A stretch of 64,000 nucleotides of DNA from Pararhodobacter oceanensis (GTDB lineage Bacteria > Pseudomonadota > Alphaproteobacteria > Rhodobacterales > Rhodobacteraceae), in contig NZ_QDKM01000003.1 of the NCBI RefSeq assembly GCF_003076755.1, forward strand, positions 483,983 to 547,982, given 5' to 3'. Positions 26,951 through 34,816 of this stretch are shown here, piece after piece. Position 1 is the first letter of the stretch. Every line of letters starts with the position of its first letter. Both the position numbers and the translations under genes were made by a program. The notes beneath the pieces are model-generated. The model made no database searches. It saw nothing but the letters and a program-made list of their open reading frames with translations, and was not told the DNA's origin.

Positions 26951-27802
26951 ATGAGCGAGAGCAAAGCAAAGTCCAATGTGCCGGGCGCAGTCGCGCGCGC
27001 GCTTTTGGTCGTTGCCTTGGCGATTTTCCCTGCGATGGCTATTCCTTCGACCGCACCGGATGTGGCGCAAAGCATGATCCTGCTGGCGGTTTTCGCCGGT
27101 GGCATCGTTTTCGCTGAATACGCGTCCGAATACCCCGGATTGATCGAATTCCGCTTTGCCGCGCCGTTCAACCGCTCGCGCTTCGCCCTGATCGCCTTGA
27201 TGGCGGTGCTTCTCTCCCTGTTGCAGCGCCACGGCGTCGAACCCGGTGCGCTCTCGGCGCTGGCGGCGAAACTCGCGTCGGCCTGCGGGCAGATGCTCGA
27301 TTTCACCGGCAGCCCGGTGCATCTCTTGGCCGCCGCCCTCCCCTCTTGGGTGCCCGAGGCGCATCTGACGCTGGTCCGCGACGGGGCGGCGCTGTCGATG
27401 GTGCTGGCGGCGACCACGGTCATCGGCTTTGCCGCGGCGATCAAGCTGAACGCATGGCCCATGGGCGCCGGTCCGTTCAACGTCTGGATCAACCTGCCGA
27501 CCTTTGACCCGACCGCGGGCAATGATGTGGTGCTGCGCCTGCAGCGGCATGCGCGCATTAACGTTGTATTAGGGCTTTTGCTGCCATTCTTGCTGCCGGC
27601 TGCGTTTTTCGCCTCGGCGGTGCTGATCAAACCGCTGACTTTATTGTCGCCCATGGGGTTTGTTTGGGGAATCGTGCTTTGGGCCTATCTGCCTGCTGCC
27701 TTGGTGATGCGTGGCGTCGCGATGGCGCGGGTGGCCCGCATGATCCGCGTCAGCCGCCGCCGCTTCGCAGATTCCGAAGGCAACGCTTTCGCCCACGCCT
27801 AA
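26951..27802 (+). CDS. conserved hypothetical multi-pass membrane protein
   Basis: A protein of about 283 residues that I do not recognise by name. It has about five to six hydrophobic helices (VARALLVVALAIFPAMAI, ILLAVFAGGIVFAEYA, FALIALMAVLLSLLQ, VLAATTVIGFAAAIKL, VVLGLLLPFLLPAAFFA, VWGIVLWAYLPAALVM) and a basic C-terminus. The frame is open upstream, but the AAGGAAG ribosome site six bases before the ATG at 26951 decides the start. Its N-terminal segment MSESKAKSNVPGAVAR looks cytoplasmic. It lies just before an exported EEP-family protein with 31 bases between, so the two may form an operon. Confidence 0.65.
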   Translation: MSESKAKSNVPGAVARALLVVALAIFPAMAIPSTAPDVAQSMILLAVFAGGIVFAEYASEYPGLIEFRFAAPFNRSRFALIALMAVLLSLLQRHGVEPGALSALAAKLASACGQMLDFTGSPVHLLAAALPSWVPEAHLTLVRDGAALSMVLAATTVIGFAAAIKLNAWPMGAGPFNVWINLPTFDPTAGNDVVLRLQRHARINVVLGLLLPFLLPAAFFASAVLIKPLTLLSPMGFVWGIVLWAYLPAALVMRGVAMARVARMIRVSRRRFADSEGNAFAHA

Positions 27803-27833
27803 GCCGGATAAATCCAAGCGCAGGACACTCACC

Positions 27834-28878
27834 ATGGTGCGCCCCATGGCCGCTGGTCCTAGCGATTGCCGTCCTGCTTTCGCTGAGTTCCACCGCCACC
27901 GCCCAAAACAGCCTACGGATTGCGCTGCTGCATAGCGGCTTGGGCCGCGAAGGTCCCGGGTTGTTGCTGCGCGATATCCGCCGCGCCGCGCCCGACGTCA
28001 GTGCAATCATCACCGCGATTGCCTCGCACGCCCCCGACGCCCTTATGCTGCTGGATTTCGACTATGATCTGAACGGATTGGCGCTCCTGGCCTTTGCAGC
28101 GCAGCTCGCCGAAGCCGGACATCCGATGCCGTATCACATCGCGCCGCAGCCCAATTCCGGTGTTGCAACTGGCTTGGATCTCGACGGCGACGGGCGCAGC
28201 GGCACCGCAGATGACGCGCAGGGCTGGGCCGCATTCGCAGGATCGGGCGGCATGGCGCTACTCTCGCGTTGGCCAATCGAACACGCAGCACTGCGTGATC
28301 GCACAGGTTTTCTATGGCGCGACCTGCCAGACGCCCGCCTGCCCAGATTCAATGGCGCGCCCTTCCCCGCGCCCGAGGTCTTCGATATCCAGCGTCTCGC
28401 CTCGGTCGCCGCCTTCGAAGTGCTGCTCCTGATCCATGACAGGCGCCTCACCATAATGGGCTATCACGCCGGCCCGCCCGCATTCGGCGGCGCGCATCAG
28501 CGCAACCGGAACCGCAACGCCGACGAGACACGTTTCTGGCGCCTACGGTTGGACGGGCTGCTCGGCCCGCCACCGACGGCGCCCTTCGTCCTGCTGGCTG
28601 ACGCCAATCTTGATGTTGAGAATGGCGCGGGTATCCATAGCGAAATCGCGGCGCTTCTTGCCCATCCCTCGGTGCAGGATCCGCACCCGACAGGGGAGCA
28701 TCCGGCGCGGGGCGTGACCAGTGATACAACCGGCTATTGGCCCGAGGGTCCGGGGGCGCTGCGGGTGGACTATGTGCTGCCCTCGGCGGAATTGCGGGTG
28801 CTGGATGCGGGGCTATATTGGCCGCATCCGCAGGCCAATCATGCGCTGATCTGGGTCGATATCGCGTGGCCTCCGTGA
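27834..28878 (+). CDS. exported endonuclease/exonuclease/phosphatase-family protein, with a probable one-base frameshift near the start
   Basis: The body encodes an EEP-superfamily protein: LDFDYDLNGLALLAFA, RWPIEHAALRDRTGFLW, MGYHAGPP, LLADANLDVENG and VDYVLPSAELRVL are recognisable counterparts of the Asn/Asp/His motifs of DNase I-like hydrolases. The natural start ATG at 27834 is one base out of frame with this body. If one C of the CCCC at 27842-27845 is removed, the ATG leads into MVRPWPLVLAIAVLLSLSSTATA, a textbook signal peptide. In the correct frame no ATG, GTG or TTG is well placed. So this is either a sequencing slip, a real inactivating mutation, or an unusual start. The substrate is unknown; extracellular nucleic acid or phosphoester is plausible. 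Confidence 0.65.
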
Positions 28879-28905
28879 ACCGCAGAGGCCAAGGATGAGC
28901 ACGGC

Positions 28906-30429
28906 CTACTTGCGGATGCGGCCCAGCACCGTGCGTGCCGCGCTGCGCATGCCGCGTCCGGCGCGTTTGGCATTCCCGCGCAGACCACTGCGATCCGACG
29001 CCGCCACGCGCAATCGTCCACGCTGCACCTGCCGCGCTTCGGGGAAAACCGCCACCAACCGCTGGCGCAGAGCCTCCAGATTCCAATTTGGAGGCGCCAG
29101 CGACAGCGGCAATACTGGCACTGATCCGAGGGGATCAGCGATCGCCTGCATCGCGCGCTCCACCAGCGCATGGTCGGCAGCGGTCAACCGGTTTTCAACG
29201 CGCGGCCAGTCTTGCAGCAGTTGATCGACACCGCTGGCAAGATGCAGGATCACCGGCGGACGACGCTCGGGCAGGCCGCGCAATGCCTCTTGCAGCGCCG
29301 CCATCAAACTCGCATCCGCCGCGCGACCGGGCCGTGTGGCGCGGTGCACCCAAAGCACGATATCCGCCTCCAGCATCTCGCGCAGCAAGACTTTCTCCCG
29401 CGCCGCGCTGCCGTCCAATCCCGGCGTGTCGATCATCCGCAGCGGCGTGTCGCCCATGGTCCCCTCGAAGGCGAGCGCGCGGCCATTGGTGGAAACCGCG
29501 TCCACTTCTGCCAGATCGTCATCCAACACAGCGTTGATCAAACTGGATTTTCCGACACCCTTCTGACCGACCACCACCACCCGCAGCGGGCTGTCCAATG
29601 GTGCCGCAAGCGCGAGATCCCGCTGGTGCCCCGCGACGGCGACCCGCGCCAAATCGTCATCTGAGGCCCGCAGCCGCCCAGAATAGAGGTCAATTGCAGC
29701 CTGCGCGGCCTCTTCCAGCAGGATCGCCTGCGCATCGCGGCGAAACCGCACGGTCAGCCGGTCCTGCAGCCCCGCCGCCAGCACACGTTCGGCTTCGCGT
29801 AGCAGACCCATCGCCGGATTGAGCACCAAACGCAGCCCGCGCCAGGCCAGAAACCCGGTGTTCCACGCCGCCTGCGCGGTCTCTTGTTTGCGCCAGGCCC
29901 AATGCATCGTGCGCACCGACAGCCGGTCGGAATAGGGCACGTTTTCCAGCAGGAACGCGCGGTATTGCAGGGCCACACGGTCGATCAGCAACAGCGCCTC
30001 GGGCACGGTGAAATCCAGCGCGCTGCGTTTCCCGTCGGACATATCGGCGGCGATGCCCTCAACCACCGCAAGCGCTTCGGCGGTCAAGTCCGGCCATGGG
30101 ATCGGCGCGCTCAGTCGGGTGCTGATCCGTGCGCGGGCACGCTCAAAGACCGCGCGCTCGGCCTCGGACCACTCAGGGTCCGGCGCCGGGCCGGTCAATT
30201 CGCGCTCGCCCGTCACCCCTTGGCCGCGCCACTGCACCAGCCAGACCACAGCGCGCAGCACCGCAAAAAGCGCCGCGCTGGCCAGCACGAAATACAAGAG
30301 CCAGCCGTGGTCGTGCAGCCAGAGAAAGCCAAGCGCCATGCTGACGATCAGCGGCAAAGCCATGGCAAGCGCCAGCGCCACGCGGTTCCAGCGCAGCAGC
30401 CGCCGGCGCAGGCGCGCACCCAATGTCAT
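28906..30429 (-). CDS. membrane-anchored GTPase (first of a tandem pair by position)
   Basis: A 507-residue protein with two membrane helices at the N-terminus (VALALAMALPLIVSMALGFLWL, YFVLASAALFAVLRAVVWLV), a helical middle and a C-terminal Era/dynamin-like GTPase domain. G1 is VVVGQKGVGKSSLINAV, G3 is MIDTPGLDG. The G4 motif is not a normal NKxD; HLASGVDQLLQDW is in its place. A basic tail (RLRVAASDRSGLRGNAKR) ends the protein. Its start overlaps the stop of the upstream GTPase gene by four bases, so the two are translationally coupled. Function is unknown; membrane remodelling or stress response are the usual guesses for such pairs. Confidence 0.72.
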   Translation of the reverse strand: MTLGARLRRRLLRWNRVALALAMALPLIVSMALGFLWLHDHGWLLYFVLASAALFAVLRAVVWLVQWRGQGVTGERELTGPAPDPEWSEAERAVFERARARISTRLSAPIPWPDLTAEALAVVEGIAADMSDGKRSALDFTVPEALLLIDRVALQYRAFLLENVPYSDRLSVRTMHWAWRKQETAQAAWNTGFLAWRGLRLVLNPAMGLLREAERVLAAGLQDRLTVRFRRDAQAILLEEAAQAAIDLYSGRLRASDDDLARVAVAGHQRDLALAAPLDSPLRVVVVGQKGVGKSSLINAVLDDDLAEVDAVSTNGRALAFEGTMGDTPLRMIDTPGLDGSAAREKVLLREMLEADIVLWVHRATRPGRAADASLMAALQEALRGLPERRPPVILHLASGVDQLLQDWPRVENRLTAADHALVERAMQAIADPLGSVPVLPLSLAPPNWNLEALRQRLVAVFPEARQVQRGRLRVAASDRSGLRGNAKRAGRGMRSAARTVLGRIRK

Positions 30430-31427
30430 TCCGCGCGCTCGTCACGCGCGCCGCGCAGCGCCTGATCATAGAGGCCGCGCAATGTGGCTTGATCGGGCAC
30501 GGCGCCGCGGGCGGTGCCATACATCCAGGCCGAGGCGGCGCGGCCCAGCGCATAGGTGGTGGCGAAACTTGCCCCCGCGGCGGCGGCGGCGCCCAGCGTT
30601 TGCCCCGCCACCGGCACCATTTTGGCCCCCTGCCGCAGCATATGGCTGGCCGCGTAGCGCACCAAGACGCCGGTGCCCAATGCCGAGGCCAAAACGCTCA
30701 GCCGCGCCGGTGACAGGGTGATCTCATGGCGTTTGGCCAGCGCTTGCAAGAGCGCGCCCTGCGCCGCCGGAACCGCCATCGCACCGATCAGTGGCGCCAC
30801 GTCGCTGGCTCCGGCGATACCCGCATAACGCAAGACCATAGGGCGGTGCCGGATGAAATCGCGCGCCTCGTCGGCCCGCCTGAGGGTGGCGGCGGCTTTC
30901 GGCATGAAGCTGTCGAGCGCGTCCAATAGCGCCTCGACGCCGCTCACCATACCCTCGGCGGGCAAGGCCATCGACACGAATGGCAGGTCGCGGCCCAGCG
31001 CCTTGCGGATTTGCGCGCGCACTCGTTCTTGTGCGTTGGCGTCGGGGAGCAAATCGGCGCCTGTGTAGACCAAAAGCACCGGCGCTTTGACCTTCTGCAC
31101 CGCCTCAAGCACCGGCGCCTGCACCGGATCATCGTAGCGGATCACCGCCAGCACAGCCTGTGCGAGCGCCTCGGCGCCGGTCAGATCATCGGCGAAATCA
31201 TAGCCCGCCTCGCCCAATCCGCGTGTATCGAGAAAACGCACGGCGGGTTCATTGGCGGGAAAATCATAGACTGCGGCGCTGCGTGTGCCGGGCGCAAAGC
31301 CGCTGCCAACCGCGCCGGCGCCAGTCAGGGCGCGCACGATCGAGGTCTTGCCGGCGCCGGTTTTGCCCAGCAGCCAAAGCACCGGCAACAGGGTCGGATC
31401 AAGGTCTTGTGCCGTTTTGCTCACCAC
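30426..31427 (-). CDS. GTPase with C-terminal YcjF/DUF697-like helical domain
   Basis: A 333-residue protein with an N-terminal GTPase domain: G1 LLGKTGAGKTSIVRAL, G3 FLDTRGLGE, and a degenerate G4, VYTGADLL, lacking N and K. The C-terminal half (VPAAQGALLQALAKRHEI, LVRYAASHMLRQGAKMVP, GQTLGAAAAAGASFATTYALGRA) resembles the DUF697/YcjF domain, which is hydrophobic and may dip into the membrane. It is the first gene of the pair on the minus strand and overlaps the next by ATGA. Relatives of YcjX-YcjF are stress-linked, but this pair is different in layout. Confidence 0.7.
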   Translation of the reverse strand: MVSKTAQDLDPTLLPVLWLLGKTGAGKTSIVRALTGAGAVGSGFAPGTRSAAVYDFPANEPAVRFLDTRGLGEAGYDFADDLTGAEALAQAVLAVIRYDDPVQAPVLEAVQKVKAPVLLVYTGADLLPDANAQERVRAQIRKALGRDLPFVSMALPAEGMVSGVEALLDALDSFMPKAAATLRRADEARDFIRHRPMVLRYAGIAGASDVAPLIGAMAVPAAQGALLQALAKRHEITLSPARLSVLASALGTGVLVRYAASHMLRQGAKMVPVAGQTLGAAAAAGASFATTYALGRAASAWMYGTARGAVPDQATLRGLYDQALRGARDERAE

Positions 31428-31512
31428 GCGCGCCTCCTGTCTCGCTGCTTAACAGGTAGGAACCACGCGCGCCGGTTGCAAATGATTTCAGCGCCCAGAG
31501 CCGGATCGCCGG

Positions 31513-32445
31513 TTAGCGGTTCACCGCCACATCGACGATTTCCGAGCGCATGCTGGCGTTCATATCGTCGTCCGAGACCATCAGCATCCGAATGCCGCCG
31601 GACCAGTCGCGAAACACGCTGAGTCCCTCGAGATTGCCGAATTGGCCGAACTCGGAGCGCATGATCACCTGTGGTTCGGTGATCGCGCGGCCACGAATAT
31701 GGAACCGCCGCACCTGCGAGCGAAAGCCGCGCGCGCCGCGTTCGCGTTCAAGCACATAGAGCTGACCGTCGGGGCCGAAATCCGCGCTCACCGGCAGGAA
31801 TTGCCCGTCTTCGGGCAGGCGGAACGAGCCGGTCCATTCCCCATTGCGGTAGCGATAGGAGGGAAAGCCGTAGGTCGCGCGCGCCGGACGCTCGGGGATT
31901 GCATAAAGCGAGCCATCGCGGGCAATCGCCAGCGCCTCCATACCGCGACCGGCGCGCATACGTTCAAAATCGCGGTGGGCGCCCATCGACTCGGCGGCGG
32001 CACCGAGCCGTGCGAAGCTATCGACGCGGTTGTGTTGCTCAAACGAGACATAGATGCGCCCGTCGCGCCCGATCGCCAGCCCCTCGGCATCGCGGCGCGA
32101 GCCATGTAGCGGCACGCGGTTTTCATCCAGCAGCGGCACCCGTTGATGGACGTCGAACGCTTCGATGCTCTGGCCGTAGCCACGTCGCAAACGACCGGTG
32201 ACGATAAACCCGTGGTCCGACATCAGCATGACATCAACGCCATTGCTGGACTCGAGCGCCGAGAAATCATTCACCCCGCCGGGCATTCTGGGCAGTTCAT
32301 AACGTGCGACAACACGGGTGGGCGGAATGTTGGTGGCCGGATGTTGGACGACTCCGGCAAAATAAGTGTCAGACTGCGCAAAGGCACCGGCGGGCAGCAG
32401 CGCGGCAACAAGGGCAGACAGGAAAACCGTGGCAGCGTTTTTCAT
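31513..32445 (-). CDS. exported phytase-esterase-like beta-propeller protein
   Basis: A secreted protein of 310 residues with a signal peptide (NAATVFLSALVAALLPAGAFA) and a repeat-like body matching the 'esterase-like activity of phytase' family (PF13449): NDFSALESSNGVDVMLMSDHG, RRDAEGLAIGRDGRIYVSFE, GMEALAIARDGSLYAIPE, PVSADFGPDGQLYVLERE, LEGLSVFRDWSGG. These repeats suggest a beta-propeller. The substrate is unknown. The ATG at 32445 lies two bases after the mepA stop, so it is the third gene of the UMF1-mepA-phytase-like operon; the frame is open further upstream but that part lies inside mepA. Confidence 0.75.
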   Translation of the reverse strand: MKNAATVFLSALVAALLPAGAFAQSDTYFAGVVQHPATNIPPTRVVARYELPRMPGGVNDFSALESSNGVDVMLMSDHGFIVTGRLRRGYGQSIEAFDVHQRVPLLDENRVPLHGSRRDAEGLAIGRDGRIYVSFEQHNRVDSFARLGAAAESMGAHRDFERMRAGRGMEALAIARDGSLYAIPERPARATYGFPSYRYRNGEWTGSFRLPEDGQFLPVSADFGPDGQLYVLERERGARGFRSQVRRFHIRGRAITEPQVIMRSEFGQFGNLEGLSVFRDWSGGIRMLMVSDDDMNASMRSEIVDVAVNR

Positions 32446-32447
32446 AT

Positions 32448-33377
32448 CTATTGTGCAACTTGTGAGCATTGACGGGGAAGATCCGCCAGCGTGTATTCGC
32501 GCGGGTGGCGCCTGCGCGGGGCAGGCTCTTCCGGCGGGCTGGTGGACGGCGGGCGGGTCGAAGGCGGCGGCGGGTTCAGATAATCGGTGACCCACCAGCG
32601 CAGCGTGTCATCGCAGCCATTCCCGCCGTTCGACAATTCGGCAACGGTGGGGGTCTGCGTTTCGCAGTCACGGGATCCGGCGGGGCAGCGCAGCCGGACG
32701 TGGAAGTGGTAATTATGCCCCTGAATCGGGCGAATGCGTTGCAGCCACGGCGTATCGGCGGGCGTGGCGGTGCGGCACATCTCGATTTTGACCGCGGCGG
32801 CGACGAAAATCCGGTCAACCCGCGGATCACTGGCGGCGGCGCGCAGCACCTGCGCGTGGCGCGGGGTCCAATGGCTGGTCAGTCCGCGTTGGTCGGCACT
32901 GCGCACCGAGACCGAACTCAGACTCTCGCGCTCGGCGCGGGAGAGGTCCAGCCGTCCGGGCGGCAGCATCCAGATATCAGCGTCGAGCCCAATCTGGTGG
33001 CTGCGATGGCCGCTGCTGGTGGGCCCGCCGCGCGGCTGGGAGATATCGCCGATATAAAGCCCCGCCCAGCCGATCCGCGCCGCCTCGCGGCTCAGGTCCT
33101 GCAAGTAATCCAGCATCTCGGGGTGGCCCCAATTGCGGTTGCGACTCAGGCGCATCGCCTGCCACGTCGGCCCGCTCTCGGGCAATGGTTGCAGCCCGTC
33201 GGCACAGCCCCGCGCATAGCTGCCGTAAGACTGCGCCGGTGCATCGGTCGCAAGGCGGTGCGCACCGAGAGCTTGCGAGGCATTCACCTGACTGGCCGCC
33301 GGATCGACCGAACCCGCACAGGCAGCGAGGGCAATCGCTGTGGCGCCGAGCAATGTTGCAATCCGTGGCATTCTCAT
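32448..33377 (-). CDS. mepA: penicillin-insensitive murein endopeptidase, probable lipoprotein
   Basis: Cleaves D-Ala-meso-DAP cross-links in peptidoglycan. The N-terminus (MPRIATLLGATAIALAACAGS) carries a lipobox LAAC, so the protein is probably anchored to a membrane. The zinc site is complete: GHRSHQIGLDADIWML (H-x6-D) and YHFHVRLRCP (H-x-H). Other MepA features are RNRNWGHPEMLDYLQ and RVDRIFVAAAVK. The C-terminus is proline-rich (NPPPPSTRPPSTSPPEEPAP). The start ATG 33377 overlaps the upstream transporter stop by four bases. Coupling to a UMF1 transporter and a phytase-like protein is unexplained. Confidence 0.93.
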   Translation of the reverse strand: MRMPRIATLLGATAIALAACAGSVDPAASQVNASQALGAHRLATDAPAQSYGSYARGCADGLQPLPESGPTWQAMRLSRNRNWGHPEMLDYLQDLSREAARIGWAGLYIGDISQPRGGPTSSGHRSHQIGLDADIWMLPPGRLDLSRAERESLSSVSVRSADQRGLTSHWTPRHAQVLRAAASDPRVDRIFVAAAVKIEMCRTATPADTPWLQRIRPIQGHNYHFHVRLRCPAGSRDCETQTPTVAELSNGGNGCDDTLRWWVTDYLNPPPPSTRPPSTSPPEEPAPRRRHPREYTLADLPRQCSQVAQ

Positions 33378-34714
33378 GGTTCCGCACGCCCCTCTGGGTT
33401 CACAAACATCAACAGGATCAGGCCGATCAGGAACAGCCCCGCCACCGGCAGAATGCCCCATTGTTGGCTGTCGGTCAGATCGGTCACCACCGCGATCAGC
33501 AAGGGCGCGATGAAGGCCGTCGCCTTGCCCGAGAGCGCATAGAGCCCGAAACCCTCGGTCATTTTCTCGTTGTCGCCCTGACGCACCATCATCGTGCGGC
33601 TGGCGGCCTGCAACGAGCCTCCGGCGGCACCGATCAACGCGCCGAGCACGTAAAAGGTGATATCCGGCAGGCTGCTGGTCGCATCCACCGCAATGCCGAA
33701 CACCATCTCGCGCGAGACAAAGACGATGGCCAGCGCCACCAGCGTCAGCACCATGACGTTGAACATGATCACCGGTTTTGGCCCGAAACGGCTGTCGGCC
33801 TTGCCGCCCAGAAAGGCGAAAATCGCGCCGGTGATCGCCGCCAGAATGCCGAAGACGCCGACATCCACCACCGTCCATTCTAGCACACCCGCGGCGTAAA
33901 TGCCGCCGAAAGTATACACCCCGTTCAAGGCGTCGCGGTAGAACATCGACGCGCCCAGAAACGAGAACAGGCTACGGTCGCGCGGCAGGGATTGCAGCGT
34001 GGTTTTCAACTCGGGCCAAGCGCCGCGCATTGCCGCGCCGACGCTGATTGCATCGGGTTTCTTTGGCTCGCGCACCCACCAGAAGAACGGCAGCATGAAC
34101 AGGATATACCACATCGCAGTGAACGGGCCGACAAAGCGCGTGCCCTCGCGGGCCTCGGCGTCCAGGCCGAATAGCGGATCCATACCGATCAGCGTCTTGC
34201 CGTTATCCCCCTCGGCCAGCAGCGCCAGCATGATGATCAGCGCCACAACACCGCCGACATAGCCCCAGGCCCAGCCGGTGCCCGAGAGTTTGCCCAGCTC
34301 CTCGCGCGGGGCAAGATCGGGCATCATCGCATTGGTGAAAATCGTCGCGAACTCCATCCCGACGAGACCGATGCAGAAGAAGATCATCACCTGCACAATG
34401 TCGAAATCGGTGGGCGCCGACCACCAGAGCCCCGCCGCGCCGATCACATAGAGCAGCGAGAAAAACCAGACGAATCCCATGCGTTTGCCGGATTTATCTG
34501 CCACCGCGCCCAGCAAGGGGGCGACCAGCGCCAACAAAACCCCTGCGGCGGCGATTCCATAGCCCCAGATCGCCTGCGCCTGCGAGCCATCACCGACGAC
34601 AGACACCACATATGGACCGAAGATAAAGGTGATCAACAAGGTGTTGTAGGGCTGACTCGCCCAGTCAAACCACCACCAGCCCCAAATACGGTGCTTTGCA
34701 GAAATATCGCGCAT
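33374..34714 (-). CDS. MFS transporter, UMF1 (Atg22-like) family
   Basis: A twelve-helix inner-membrane transporter. Its N-terminus after the chosen start (MRDISAKHRIWGWWWFDWASQPYNT, then ITFIFGPY) is the hallmark of UMF1/Atg22-like proteins. GAVADKSGKRMGF is the loop 2-3 motif and the helix containing GGSLQAASRTMMVR is typical of the second half. I prefer ATG 34714 over the in-frame ATG 34750 because of a GGGGACG ribosome site and the family's usual N-terminus. Relatives in yeast export amino acids from the vacuole; the bacterial substrate is not known. The 3' end overlaps mepA. Confidence 0.87.
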   Translation of the reverse strand: MRDISAKHRIWGWWWFDWASQPYNTLLITFIFGPYVVSVVGDGSQAQAIWGYGIAAAGVLLALVAPLLGAVADKSGKRMGFVWFFSLLYVIGAAGLWWSAPTDFDIVQVMIFFCIGLVGMEFATIFTNAMMPDLAPREELGKLSGTGWAWGYVGGVVALIIMLALLAEGDNGKTLIGMDPLFGLDAEAREGTRFVGPFTAMWYILFMLPFFWWVREPKKPDAISVGAAMRGAWPELKTTLQSLPRDRSLFSFLGASMFYRDALNGVYTFGGIYAAGVLEWTVVDVGVFGILAAITGAIFAFLGGKADSRFGPKPVIMFNVMVLTLVALAIVFVSREMVFGIAVDATSSLPDITFYVLGALIGAAGGSLQAASRTMMVRQGDNEKMTEGFGLYALSGKATAFIAPLLIAVVTDLTDSQQWGILPVAGLFLIGLILLMFVNPEGRAEP

Positions 34715-34816
34715 TCGTCCCCGATCCCTTTTCAGGCTATCAAGCCGCATGAAAGGGGGTCAGAGCAAGTCACTTATCTTGATGGTCGCCGACCTGTGGC
34801 CGAATCGTGACCAGAA

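Noticed and set aside
26596..27654. Open frames antisense to leuD end and the membrane protein gene (352 and 281 codons)
   Set aside because: Rich in Arg/Ala/Ser and without motifs; the plus strand has a terminator and a membrane protein with clear helices.
33378..33878. N-terminal extension of the mepA frame
   Set aside because: This part lies inside the UMF1 transporter gene in another frame; the lipoprotein signal starts at 33377, so the longer protein is not real.
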